From Mangifera indica (taxonomy: Eukaryota > Streptophyta > Magnoliopsida > Sapindales > Anacardiaceae), in contig NC_058154.1 of NCBI RefSeq assembly GCF_011075055.1, positions 12,656,475 through 12,720,474 on the forward strand: a stretch of DNA of 64,000 nucleotides, written 5' to 3'. Shown here one piece after another: positions 28,591 to 40,550 of this stretch. Position numbers and translations under genes: made by a program. The first letter of the stretch is position 1. Every line of letters starts with the position of its first letter. The notes beneath the pieces are model-generated. The model was not told the DNA's origin and did not search any database. It saw nothing but the letters and a program-made list of their open reading frames with translations.

Positions 28591-29715
28591 CTAAATAACA
28601 TAATCAGACCATTCACGAATATGCGAAGTTTGATCCATCGTAAAACTAGGAATTTTATCAAGCTTAACCGGATTCTGCTTCCCACCGACCAATCTAGCGG
28701 GGTTACCAACCGCCGTGGTTCTCGCCGGAACATCCTTCAACACCACCGAGCCAGCCCCAATTTTCGCCCCCTCACCGATTCTAATGTTTCCCAAAATAGA
28801 AGTCCCCGCCCCAATCAAAACCCCATCACCAATTTTCGGATGCCTGTCACCAGACGCTTTCCCAGTGCCCCCCAATGTCACATTATGCAAAATCGAAACA
28901 TTGTCCCCAACAACAGCCGTCTCTCCGATGACAACTCCAGTGGCATGATCAAGCAAAATCCCACTTCCGATTTTTGCTCCGGGATGAATATCGACCGCGA
29001 AAACTTCAGAAACCCGGTTTTGAATCATCAAGGCCAAGACTTTTCTGCCCTGTGACCAAAGTTTATGAGCAATTCTATGCGCCTGGCAAGCTATAAACCC
29101 TTTGAAATTCAACAAGCAATGGACATAACTTATGCAAGCTGGGTCTCTCTCTTTAACCGCTCTCAAATCAGCTCTCACAGCTTCAATGATGACTCCTTGA
29201 TCCTCTACAAGCACGCCTATGAAAATATCATACAGCGTACCTCCGGGGAGACTTGAACTGCTGAGTTTGACTGATAGAAGATTCGCCAAAGCGCTTTCGA
29301 GGGATTTATGCGATAAGATTGAAGTGAAGTAGTAATTTGACAAGATGGGTTCTTGCTCCACTTTTGATCTCGCTTCATCTTGCATTTTCAGCCATAGATC
29401 TTGATTTTGATCATCATGATTGTTGATAAGCCCAAGTGTGTGCATGGTTTTTGTGAGGTTTTTGTGAGTGGGTATGCAAGAAAAACGATCAGAGAAACTT
29501 GGGCGACAGTTTGGGGGCCTGTTTGGCTCCTGGGAAAGTTGACAGGAGTCAATACAAGGAGACATGGAAACTGATAGATTGAGTTGGGTCGGAGAATTTG
29601 AAGAAGAAGCAGCGTGTTGGAAGAGAACAGGTCTTAGAAGAGGAAACCGAGGAAGAGGATGGGAGTTGTTATATAGAACAAGAGACAAGGGTCGAGAAAA
29701 GGCCCGAACTTTCAT
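28591..29715 (-). CDS. Serine O-acetyltransferase, organellar (SERAT2 type), intronless
   Basis: This 374-aa protein makes O-acetylserine from serine and acetyl-CoA, the first committed step of cysteine synthesis. The N-terminal ~80 residues are rich in Ser, Arg and Pro with few acids, like a plastid or mitochondrial presequence. The helical N-terminal SAT domain includes RADLRAVKERDPAC and NFKGFIACQAHRIAHKLW. Then come left-handed beta-helix repeats with DIHPGAKIGSGILLDHATG, GETAVVGDNVSILHNVTLGG and GDRHPKIGDGVLIGAG. The tail REWSDYVI ends in isoleucine, the residue SAT inserts into O-acetylserine(thiol)lyase to form the cysteine synthase complex. No intron is needed, as usual for SERAT2 genes. 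ATG at 29715-29713 gives a targeting peptide; a downstream Met (MSPCIDSC) could give a shorter form. No defects are seen. Confidence 0.95.
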   Translation of the reverse strand: MKVRAFSRPLSLVLYNNSHPLPRFPLLRPVLFQHAASSSNSPTQLNLSVSMSPCIDSCQLSQEPNRPPNCRPSFSDRFSCIPTHKNLTKTMHTLGLINNHDDQNQDLWLKMQDEARSKVEQEPILSNYYFTSILSHKSLESALANLLSVKLSSSSLPGGTLYDIFIGVLVEDQGVIIEAVRADLRAVKERDPACISYVHCLLNFKGFIACQAHRIAHKLWSQGRKVLALMIQNRVSEVFAVDIHPGAKIGSGILLDHATGVVIGETAVVGDNVSILHNVTLGGTGKASGDRHPKIGDGVLIGAGTSILGNIRIGEGAKIGAGSVVLKDVPARTTAVGNPARLVGGKQNPVKLDKIPSFTMDQTSHIREWSDYVI

Positions 29716-32700
29716 GGGAAATGGGAAAATTATATGTTTTTTAATTGTAATTTGACAGTCCGGATTTCCAGTTTGGCGATGGGGCTTGCAAGAAGCACCT
29801 GATATAGAGAGTTCAAACGGAAGACTGCAGACAGTAATTGAAATGGGAGGTGTAAGGAATTGACTAACTCTTAGGGGGCTATATAAACATTGTCAACACA
29901 TTTCCCTATGTATAAACGTGTATTTAAATCATTTTCGTCCTATTAAAACTTTTATATTGAACTTGCCTACTCAACTTTCTTGTAAGTATTCGATTTTTGA
30001 CGATATTTTTCAAAGGTATTTTTGACTTATTCTATTGATTAATCTTGTTAAAAATGGGAAAATGATTAGTAAATTGTTCGTTTTCATTATTTATCATTTA
30101 AAATGTTGAGATTTATTTAATTATAAAATAAATTACTAAATTTAAAATTTATCCTATTTAATATAGTTAGTTCAATCCCAAAAAGATAATTTAGTTTGAT
30201 TCGAACTTTTCGTTTGTTTTTAAATTACCTCGTATACAAAACACACATTGTGGGGGCTAAGTGAAATTTTTCATGCATGTTTGTCTCTTGCGAAGGCAAG
30301 TGTGTTCCCCTTGATGGAATAATTTGGAGGTATAAAGGATATTCTCCTTTTATAAGGTAATTTATATTTTCCAACTAAGCAATCATTCATATTTCCTTTT
30401 ATTATATTTTAATATCATAAATAACTAAAATATATATATCAATTTTTTAAGATTTAAATCTATTTTCCGAATATAATATTTGAATTTTGTAATATTTTGT
30501 ATCAATTGTTATATAATATATGTATGTATAATCATTCAATATTATTTGTGTTAAACCTACCCAAATCCACATTTATAACTTTAATTTTATTTTTCTTTAA
30601 ATTATATTTACAATAGAAAAATGGTTATATAGTACCTTAGTTAAATATATCAAAAGTTGGATGGGTTAAATATCAATTTTTAAAACTTCACAGAAAACAA
30701 ATTAATTATTGTGAGGCAACTAAACCATAAGCATTCGAGTAATACTCATATTAAAAATGTTTTGAAGTAATTAATTTGAAATTAAATAATAATATTATAT
30801 AAAGTAAAATTTTGATATACTTAATGTAATAATTATAAGTTTAATTATTGTCTTAGGTTTGCTTGATAAACAAAATTGATTAGGAGAAAAGAGTTAATGG
30901 TGAAATGGTATAAAAGTCATTTTAGTTTTCTTGAATTTTGAGAAAGAAAAATTTGACTGGACTTTTTTCCATTAATAAAGTGTTTTGGGTGGGAATTTGT
31001 AGTTTAAAATTTAAAGGGGTGGAGTGGGGCGTTTTCCTAAACTTAAGGTGAAATATAGTACATTATTGAATTATATTTTATATTTGTTTCAATTTCAGAT
31101 GAGCCCACTTAGTTCAACAAATACCATATCAATAATTGAATTAACTAGGCCTCAAGGTTGACTCAAACTAATAATATTTAATTCGAACTCACGAAACTAG
31201 TGTACAGAAGCATCGAAGAGATCAAACTTAATCCTAATCATCGAACTAAAACTTTTACCTTAGTTTGATTTTTTTAAGCTAAACAATTCGGTTTGAATCT
31301 ACTCTTAAATTTCACTATCAAACTTTCTAAAAAATAGTTTGAGTGACAAAAAAATAAACTTTATATATAATAGAATATGAGTTTAAGTTTTATCTGATGA
31401 TATATTAAGATCAAATTTTTTACTTACATGATTCAATAGTTATAAAGTCATATCACTAGATTTAGGGGTTGTTCTATTCAATACATTTGATTCAATCTCA
31501 AAAAAATAATTTAACTCAAATAAAATTCCTCGTTATTTAAAAAAAAAAAAACACACCATCAAACAATCAATTTTTTAGGCTCCTAACCACCAAATGGATA
31601 TACACAAAGACATCTTTCATGCCGTTTAGTCATATTATGTTGTTGCCAAGTGGAACTTTAACACTCCTTTTAATGTCCTCTAGTGCTGCCACTTTGCACA
31701 AAATGTGTGTTTGCTTGCAAATGTTGTCATAAATTGTCTATTGGATATATCCGTTTCCAGAGCTTATCTCATCGATTATTTTTTTATTTGTAAATATTTA
31801 TCATTTTTGATATTTTTTTCTTTTCTAACGATTTTTTTATTTTTTTTCAAACGGCTCTTATCATGTTCAAGGCTACTATTCAACTTCACTTATATGGGCT
31901 TAATCAAAACTTTAAATTCCATATACAAAATTTCTTGAACTTCATATCTTCATTTATGCATTGAGCATTTTAGTGTGACTTTGAAAAGGGTCAAGGCCAA
32001 CTCAATCATGTTACATATGTCCATTAAAATCCCTTTCCTATGCAATAAACTTTGAAATTAATGTCAGCAAATGGTCTTCCTTTTTCTTTCATTTCAAAAT
32101 TATTTTAATATAAAATTTATAATAATAGATGTCTATAGTACCACATAGATGTAAAATTAGATTCAATCAGAATTATTTGAGTTTAAATTCAAATTTGAAT
32201 CTAAAGAGCTGAATTTGAATCAACTATTTCATAAAACGAATCGAATATGAGTCGAATATTTGAGTTCAAACTACCACAAATCGAATCAAAGTCAAATTTT
32301 TTCGAATTAAGTTCAAATTTAATTCATCAATTTTGAATTGATTTCAAGTTAAACTCTTTGAGATTCAAATTAATCTTAAACTATATCTTATTTAGGTTTG
32401 ATTTGAATTGAATATACCCTTAAAAAAAATATATCCAACGACATAATTGTGAATATTATAAGACGTTTTGAGATGTTCAAATCCGTTGACTCTATAAACT
32501 ACTTTAGTAAATGTCTAATGCTATTGTTTGTAGCATAAAATTAATTTAATTTTTTTAAATAAATAATTATTTAATGAAATAATATTGGGTAAACTTGGAT
32601 TTAAAGCAACATAATTTTTTTTTAAATTGGAAGCTCTCCTATTAATTAGATAAATATATTTATAATATAATAATTATTATATTAAATAAATCAAAATTTT

Positions 32701-34632
32701 ATAAATATTGAAAACTCCGCCTCAAACTCAAACATGTATTCTAAGAACTTCTAATTCTATGGAAGTTTTATTACCTACTAGAGGTCAAAGCAACATAACT
32801 TTCACGTTTGTGATGACGTGTTGCAACGGCAATGGTTTCACGTCTGTGATGTCGTGTTGCAACGGCAATGGTTTCACGTCTGTGATGTCGTGTTGCAACG
32901 GCAATGGTTTATTTAAGATTGAAACATTATCCTTAAACCGCTGCCATTTTTTTAGTGGTTGCTGTCACTTTCACGTAAAGCAATTCAATGATTCTCAAAT
33001 GTGTGACGTAAGCCGTTACCTCTTAGAGGGTTGGGACCGAATTGAATTATAAAATAGCGGTCCACTTTGGCCGCCTACTTATTGGGGTATGACGTCTTCA
33101 ATGTTCGAGGACAAGTTAAATGCACCCAAAGAGTTTCAAATAACAACAAATACATCCAAAAAAATCAAATGGTTTACCATGTAAAAGACTTTAATACCCT
33201 TTGTCTAATTATATATTTTTTCAATTTTTGTTCTTTTAATTTTATTTTACATATATAAAAATCAAAGAAATAAATAAAAAAGGAAGCTAAAACTTGATTT
33301 CAAAAATACTTGAATTCTATTCTAGCCAAATTCAAACCAAGTCTAAATTTATATCAACTTAAATTAAAAAAAAAAAGTTTCAAGATTAATGAGTTAATGT
33401 TCAAACTTAACTTAAAAATAATTTAACTTTAAATTTAATCTAAAATTTGGTTTATTCTCATATGAGACAAAGATGCCAGAAAAGGCTATTGACAATATCA
33501 GGAGGAGTTGACCGGGAAGGAGAGACACAACGGAAAGAGAGAGACACTGTTGAAGAAATGGAAACTTAACGGAAGTGAAAATATAATTTTTTAAAGTTTA
33601 ATTATAAAAGAAATTGTTAGTTTTTAAAGTTTAAATTAGAATATGAGATAAATTTTTATTTTTGTAATATCATTGATTAAATAACAATTTTATTTTTAAA
33701 ATTTATGAATTTTGTTAATTTTAATAATATATTTAGGTTTTTTAAATTTAAAGGATAGAGGTGATTTGACTAAACTTTGGGTGGGAATCAGTTATTTGGC
33801 CGTTTCCAAGTAAGTCTTCATCCTTAAAGACACTTCTTCGCAAGTGACATTGAACATGGACCCAGTGGCAGATTCATGGATCCAAAAATGGAGGCGATGC
33901 AAAAAGGACAGAAGAACAGCAACAGAGAAAGGGTGGCTCAAAAGTAAAAAGCTTTACTGGTTCAGTCAAAATTGCAGGACCGTCAAGTCACTATCACTTT
34001 GTGGGACTTTTTAAGATCCAAATATGGCACCGTGAGTAGATTCTATCCCAATTGTTTGAATAAGAATTGATACTTGGCTTGAAATGAATCTGAGTCTGAG
34101 TTTAAAATTTTTACAAGCTACTTGAATTTGAGTCTAGTTAAACTTGAACAAAGATCAATTCAAACTTAAATTAAATCCAAAAAGGCTAGCTTGAACACAC
34201 GATGAGCTCGCTAAGGAAGAGAAGCACCCAGAAAAAAACATCATCAAAAACCCAAAAAAAAATCAAAAAAGAAAAAAAATTTATGAAAATGATGAAAAGT
34301 TGTCAAAAAAGATAGAATTTATCAATGACTTTCTGATAACTCATTCAAACCAAGCCCAACTAGTTTGGCTCAAATCCAACTCTGTTTGGATTATGTAACA
34401 TACTCATAAGATGCATGAATTCCCAGTTAGAGATCTAGATATTATGAAGAAACGTCAAGAAATTTGCCAAAAAATGGAGTTTGGCATTACAATGAATGCA
34501 AGAGAAAGAAAAAGCATCTCTTTCTATTACATGGTTCAACAGGCAAATCTACAACTGATAGCCAACTGTGAAATGGAAATTTACATAAAACAATTACAGA
34601 TATGCAAGAAGTTTTACAGCAGCGCTGCTTCT
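29716..34632. other. Long AT-rich spacer, no gene recognised
   Basis: 4.9 kb without a supportable gene. 29720-29850 should carry the SERAT promoter. 30890-31050 and 33555-33800 resemble MULE-like termini (the second ends ACTAAACTTTGGGTGGGA...TTTGGCC). 31100-31330, 32160-32400, 33290-33450 and 34060-34210 are degenerate CTCGAATTTGAG-type sequence. 32800-32907 is a tandem repeat. The rest is AT-rich. Confidence 0.55.
32800..32907. repeat. Three tandem copies of a 36-bp repeat
   Basis: Three adjacent units of 36 bp, each containing CGTGTTGCAACGGCAATGG and starting TTTCACGT. The second and third are identical and the first differs at a few positions. They are GC-richer than their surroundings and stay in one open frame (12 residues per unit), but the frame has no other sign of being a gene. 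Confidence 0.85.
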
Positions 34633-36956
34633 TTAGAGCTTGACCTCTACATCAACTCCGGCAGGAAGCTCGAGTTGCATCAAAGAATCAATAGTTTGGG
34701 CAGTTGGGTATAAAATATCAATAAGACGTTGGTGTGTTCGGATCTCAAAATGAAATCTAGCATCCTTGTGCACATGAGGGGATTTGAGAACACAGTATAT
34801 TCGCTTCTTGGTTGGTAACGGCACAGGGCCCATGGTTTTTGCTTTGGTAGTCCTTGCAGCATCCATTATCTTCTTGCACGAATCCTCGATCAGGGGCACC
34901 CAGTAGGACCTAAGTTTGATTCTGATATTTTGCTTTGGAGAGATCTGAGAACAAAAGCTTTTGGAAAATGATAAATATTCTCCTTAACCAATTGTAAGCA
35001 ACAAAAATGGCAGAGTGTTAGGAACCTGGCCAATTGTTCAAGCAAAATAACCAAAAACATAAACAAATCATAAAACAAAGATAATTTTATCGATGAAACG
35101 GGGATTTACAATGATAAACTAGTAATTCAAGGAGTCAAAGCTTGCCAATTCTAGCCATTCAAAGCGGCATAAAGCTCCCTAAACAACCTTAGGACTGCTC
35201 ACAGCCTAAGCTACACAAACCCTATTTTTCTTCTCCTCCCCCTTTTGACAACCCTAACTTCCTTCTAAAATTAGGACAAGTGTCTCCCTAGGTCCTAACA
35301 CACAGCGAGTAGAGAAAATAGACAAACATTTATGCCAAAGAAAACTCCAGAATCCATTGATTACTCCAAAAAGTTTCCTTTCCATAAGCAATGACTCATG
35401 GAAAATTTTATTAATAGCAACAAGGTTGGAAGTCCATTGTTGGCCAGAAACTATGAGTTAAAAACCAACATTTGACAATAGGAGTTGATTATTTCCAAGC
35501 TAAGCCTAGTGCCCAATTTGAGCTCATGCATGCTGGTAATGGTATACAATGTCACAGGAATGCTGCCAGTGGTGTGAACAGTATTAGTGGAAGGATGAAC
35601 GGTATAACCAGATGAACAAACAAACTGATCTCAATCCGAGCTGTCAAATATGGTAGGTGAAATCACATGTAATCCTTATGCAAGTAAAAACTTTAACATA
35701 CCTAGAAGATCACAAAGAAGAGACATAATCAGAGAGTAAGAGAGAGAGAAGAAAAGCAATTGTCTTATTTTCAAAATAACAGATAATTTTTCACTATTTT
35801 CAATTGATTTGGTTCTCTCAAAACATAAAACAAATGTTAGCTTGAAAATACCTTGTCTACATCTGTGCTGATCGAGGTATCGAGTGTCTCAGGAACTTCA
35901 ACCTATAACACCCCATAATAAAATGCAGCAACATTAAGCTCTGCATTTGATAGTTGATAAAACACATACATAAATCAAGATGAAAAGTTAATTCTGAACT
36001 GCAAATTTCACATTGCTTTGGAGTCTAAATTAAAAAGGCCAGCACCATAGAAAAAGGGACATATTAGGCTCCAATCTTACTGCGAATACTCTAGTTTGTT
36101 CTTTTGCCACATTTCATAAGCCCAAAATGAAGGCATAATGTTAACCCAATTTATGATGAGCACAATCAAAGTCTTCTTTATTTCAGAGATTTTTCTCAGC
36201 AGCCAAACAAAATCTTTCAACCAGATAAATAAAACCTCCGTCCCCACAAATTCAAATACTTACATCAGGCCCATATTTTCTCAGAAACCAAACAAAGCAT
36301 CAACAAAGTTCTCTTAAAAACAGTTGCACTAACCCCAGCAGCTAATTAGCTCTAATTGAACCAAAAAAGATATCAAAATTTTCCATTTTCCGCACATTTT
36401 CCAGCAACCAATTGCTTCTTATTACCCAATTTTCTCAGCAACCAAACAAAGAATTTGGAGAGTAAACTTAAGAACATCCACGCTAACACACCCACAGTTA
36501 AACTAGCTTGAACGGAATAAAAAAAAGATATTAAAAGTTTCCATTTTTCCCCTCATTTTCCAGTAACCAATCTTTTCATTCGCATATTTTCTCACCAACC
36601 AAACAAATCATTATCATAGTACACTAATCATATCCCAATTGAACCCAAAAAAACCAAAATTTTCCATTATCCCCACATTTTCAAGCAACCAAGCCAAGCA
36701 TTAACAAAAGCATATCTAAACCAAAAAAAATCCAACAAAGACAAACCTTAGGAGACGAAATTTCAGTTCCATCTAAGGTTTCAGGAGCAGCGAAAATCCT
36801 CGTTGAAGAAGAAAGTAAGGGCTGAATGGCAGTACTAAGCTTAAAGGTACTAACTTCACAGGGTAGAGAACAAGAGAAAGAAGACAACTTCGGATTTGAG
36901 GAACTGGGTATTGTAAGAGAAGAAAATATTGTTGCGGATATTGAATTCATTGTCAT
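34633..36956 (-). CDS. Plastid 30S ribosomal protein S10 (uS10c), nuclear-encoded, 3 exons
   Basis: Exons: 36956-36747, 35902-35852, 34944-34633, giving 573 nt and 190 aa, the usual size for plant plastid S10 precursors. Residues 1 to about 55 are Ser/Thr-rich with hardly any acids (MTMNSISATIFSSLTIPSSS), a chloroplast transit peptide. The mature S10 fold starts near residue 88 with KQNIRIKLRSYWVPLIEDS and continues through MGPVPLPTKKRIYCVLKSPH and KDARFHFEIRTHQRLIDI to the C-terminal ELPAGVDVEVKL. It would join the plastid small subunit near the A-site side of the head. The start is the first ATG of the frame; another ATG follows two codons later. All junctions are GT-AG. It lies next to SERAT2, as in Arabidopsis (At3g13110-At3g13120). 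Confidence 0.94.
35510..35660. repeat. Degenerate 'GTGAACAGTAT' repeat in the S10 intron
   Basis: Blocks AATGTCACAGGAATGC, GGTGTGAACAGTATTAG, GGATGAACGGTATAAC and GATGAACAAACAAACTGATC follow the same theme and order as in the P450 intron 2 repeat (15800-16210). It lies in the intron between exons 2 and 3 of the plastid S10 gene. Confidence 0.6.
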
Positions 36957-38401
36957 TTTCAATCCAATTCTTCTCTGTTTTCTTCTGAAGAATTTTGAAG
37001 AAGCTTCTCTTGCTTGCTCTCTTTCTAAAATTGTAATCTCGAGTGTAAGAACTATCCAATAAATTTATTTATTTTGAAATCATTCATATTAGTTCAATCG
37101 ATTAATCGATCCGAGTTATAAAGCAATGCTCTAAACTCTAAAAGACTCAAACCCCCACCCACCAGTAGCAACAAAATTAATCATAAATATTAAGTAGCCC
37201 TTTGTGCATTTTAAACATTGTGATTAGAGTTGCCTTAACCAAATTAATCATAAATATTAAGTAATTAAGATTCATGCAAAGAGATCATATTCTTCTCTTA
37301 TTCATTTTCAATGGTCGGACCAAGAGGAGTCAAAGGTGGTCAACTAACTCCTTAAGTTTAAAAAATAATTAATTTAAATATATAAAAAATATTAATATGT
37401 TTTGTAAAGTTTTACATATACCTTTCTTTTCTTTTTTTTATAATAAAAAAATTTTACTTGAGTTGAACAGGTTAAACCGATCACACCAAATAAATAAAAT
37501 ATTGCTTTCAGTAACCATTTTATAATCACTATATTAAATAAGTAAAAAATTTAATCTTAAAATATTATAGGAGATGATTTAAATACTTGTTTTCATATTT
37601 GGGATCATAGTTATCAGTATCCTATAATATAATATGATATAGGTAAAAAATAATACATATCATAAGGTATATCAAATTAACACAATACAATGAATATATT
37701 ATATATATCCTTCGATACGATATATATTATAGATATAAATCGATATACTTTTAAAAAATGATAATATAATAAGAGTGTATATAAAAAATCTTAAATTTTC
37801 AAAAAAATTTATAATTTTTTTTAAAATGATAACGTATGAATTAAATGTTTTTATTATTTTATATTTTAAAAGTTACATTATATAATATAATAAGATACTT
37901 AATACATAATATAAAAAATTAAAATTTTGATATAATATACTATTCAACTACCATGTTCAGAATGACTCTCATTTGCACAGACTACCATGGACACCACTTC
38001 TTAGGACGCCAAAGGTTTTATCTTTTTTCAGTTTCTTCAGCTATAAAAGCAGCAGCAGCAGCAGAAACCGTTGTTTTCCTTTTAAATGTTTCTTTAAACT
38101 TTTCATCCACATACCTCCATTCTTTCTTCATGATCACCCCCTTAATCTATCTTTTAATCACTCTCTTAATCACCCTTTAATTATCCTTATATACTCTTCA
38201 TTTTCTTTCTTCTTCTGTATTTACTATGGTTTCCTATGTCGACAATCTTCTCTTCACACCATTGCTTATTATTATTACCATTATTTTTCACCATGCAAGC
38301 GCTCCTGTATTTATTACTCTCATTTCTTTCACGCCCTTTCAGCTTCAACACCTGATGTAACTTCTCCTTTTTCCTTCTTCTTTCGGGGCCCTTTCACATT
38401 C
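36957..38401. other. Intergenic region between S10 (-) and pectinesterase (+)
   Basis: 36957-37080 should include the S10 leader and promoter. 37150-37270 has a repeated CAAATTAATCATAAATATTAAGT pair. 37600-37930 is very AT-rich with a degenerate ATATAATATGATA motif. 38042-38400 is the likely pectinesterase leader, pyrimidine-rich with a GCA run. No gene is seen. Confidence 0.5.
38042..38048 (+). promoter_or_regulatory. Candidate TATA box of the pectinesterase gene
   Basis: TATAAAA in a CTATAAAAGCAGC context lies 354 bp upstream of the ATG, followed by a pyrimidine-rich leader. Position and context are plausible, but the transcription start is unknown. Confidence 0.35.
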
Positions 38402-40550
38402 ATGGACTGTTTTTGCTTCACAGAAAGCGCTTTTCTTCTTTCCGGGTTGTTTTTTGTGGCCTTTTTGGCTGGTTTTCAGGTGGGTAATTGTGATGAAGCT
38501 GTCAGGTTTATCAGTTGGGATGATATGAGAGTTGATGTTCAAAGAGAAGGGCTGACAATGGAAGAGAATTCTAATCACAGTAGAGTGATTGTGGTGGACA
38601 AAAATGGTGGAGGACATTCTGTAACAGTTCAAGGTGCAATAGATATGGTCCCTGAGAACAATTTAGAAAGAGTCAAAATCTGCATTCTTCCAGGGATTTA
38701 CAGGTATGTTTTTGCAAAGTTTCAGACTTTTTTTTTTTATACATATAACATCTCCGTTGCCATTTAAGCTATCTCTTTGGAGAATGTTTCCGAGTGGTTA
38801 TTTTCTACCGGCTAAGTGGGTATTCCAGCGGTTACAGCCATCTTCTGGGCTGATAACTGCTCAGACTTTACCCTTTTTTCCCAGAAAGTTTTGTGTCTTT
38901 TCATGAAGATTTCATAAAAACTTACGCGGGTGTTTAAGATTTTTTGTGCAGGGAAAAAATTATAGTGCCACAATCTAAACCTTTTATCTCCCTCATTGGG
39001 AATGACAGTGAAGTCTCTGAAACTGTAATTACTTGGGGAGATAAAGCATCAGATAGGGACAGTAATGGCAACGAATTAGGCACTTATAACTCAGCTTCAG
39101 TGACCATTTTGTCTGATTATTTTTGTGCCACTGGGGTTACATTTGAGGTAATTGAAAATTTGAAAGCATTGCTTAGGTGAGGGATACCCAGCTAAAAAAT
39201 AAGAATTATATTCAGAATCAATCGGTTCCTATGAATTAAGAATCGGAACTGACTAGAACAGGTTCCTACTTGGAGCTTATCTAGACAACTCTGGTCGGCT
39301 TTGATTTTTAAGGGTGTAACTGGAATTGGCTAGTTCTACAAAAATTAGAATCAGAACCAACTCAAGGTAGGTTTTTATCACTTGGGTTACTTTTGAACAA
39401 ACTGAAAATTTGGAAGCATTGCCTAGATATTAAGGGTGAGCGACTCTAGATACTTTATTGAATAATAAGAATTGAAACCAGAATTGGCCAGAATAGGTTC
39501 CCACCTAGAACTTGTATAGTCAGTTCCAACTGATTTTGATTCCTTAGAGATGGAATCGGAACTGAGCTAGTCAGTTCTACCAAAATTAGAACTTAAACCT
39601 ACTTAAGGTGGGCAAATTTCAGATAGAAACCAGAACCGAAAGTTGCGTGCTCGACGGTTTTAGTTACTACCTGATATTTTGCTCACGCCTAGTTTAGCAA
39701 CATTTTCTTTTGGGGGTTTGATTGAATTAATGCAAAATTCTGATGGGTGTGTGCTTGACAGAATTCAGTAGTTGCAACTCCAGGAGAAAAAGGGATGCAA
39801 GCTGTAGCATTGAGAATTGGTGGTGATAAAGCAATGTTTTATAAAGTTAGAATCCTGGGGACTCAGGACACTCTCTTGGATGACACCGGATCACATTACT
39901 TTTACCAATGTCACATTCAAGGCACTGTAGATTTCATTTTTGGCAGGGCAAGATCTCTCTATCAGGTTCTCAATTTTTACTCAAATTTCTTTCCAGGTCC
40001 AGCATGTAATGTTTCTTCATAAGATTCCAGGACTTAACGAGGGTTTTGAATCTGAAAAAATTCTGCAGAATTCTATGATTCATTCTGTTGCTAAAAATTC
40101 CGGGGCCATTGCAGCCCACCACAGGGATTCACCAAATGAAAACACAGGCTTCTCTTTTGTCAACTGTGTCATCAATGGAACAGGAAAAATCTACCTGGGA
40201 AGAGCTTGGGGAAGGTATTCCAGAATAGTGTATTCATATTCATCCCTGGAAGATATTATAGTTCCTTCAGGATGGACTGATTGGAATTTTCCTGACAGGC
40301 AAAAGTAAAACAAAACTTTTTCTTTTCTTTCAGCTTTTTATTCTTTGGCTGAACAAATTGTGCAAGATTTAGCTGACATAAACACCAACTTTGTGTCCTC
40401 AGGACTGCTGTATTTAGTGAATACCAATGCTGGGGAAAAGGTGCTGATACAAGCCAGAGGGTAACATGGCTGAAATCTTTCAGCTTTGAGGAAGTACAGC
40501 CTTATCTGAACATGACATTCATTGATGGAAATCAATGGCTAAGACTATAA
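38402..40550 (+). CDS. Pectin methylesterase, QRT1-like, 5 exons
   Basis: Exons: 38402-38703, 38952-39147, 39762-39965, 40069-40304, 40403-40550, giving 1086 nt and 361 aa. The first ATG in frame starts a signal peptide (MDCFCFTESAF, then a hydrophobic core), so the enzyme is secreted and acts on cell-wall homogalacturonan, removing methyl esters. There is no PMEI pro-domain, so it is type II. Catalytic motifs: QAVALR (Gln179), GTQDTLLDD (Gln201, Asp202), VDFIFG (Asp223) and LGRAWG (Arg279, Trp281). The C-terminus reads FIDGNQWLRL. The overall pattern is closest to QUARTET1, which frees pollen grains from tetrads in Arabidopsis; that role here is inference. All introns are GT-AG. Intron 2 contains a 250-bp tandem duplication that began inside exon 2. 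Confidence 0.9.
39127..39615 (+). repeat. Tandem duplication of about 250 bp across an exon-intron border
   Basis: The first unit begins in the last ~21 nt of pectinesterase exon 2 (GCCACTGGGGTTACATTTGAG, then the intron). The second begins at about 39377 with ATCACTTGGGTTACTTTTGAA. Both continue with ACTGAAAATTTGGAAGCATTG-like sequence, then with the GGTTCC, TAAGAAT, AATCGGAACTGA and AGTTCTACAAAAATTAGAA blocks in the same order. The second unit has lost the GT donor. Confidence 0.8.

Noticed and set aside
32800..32907. CRISPR-like array of 36-bp repeats
   Set aside because: The units are directly adjacent with no spacers, and this is plant nuclear DNA; it is a tandem repeat.
37973..38401. 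N-terminal extension of the pectinesterase frame by 143 codons
   Set aside because: The frame is open by chance through pyrimidine-rich leader and has no ATG before 38402; a signal peptide starts at 38402.
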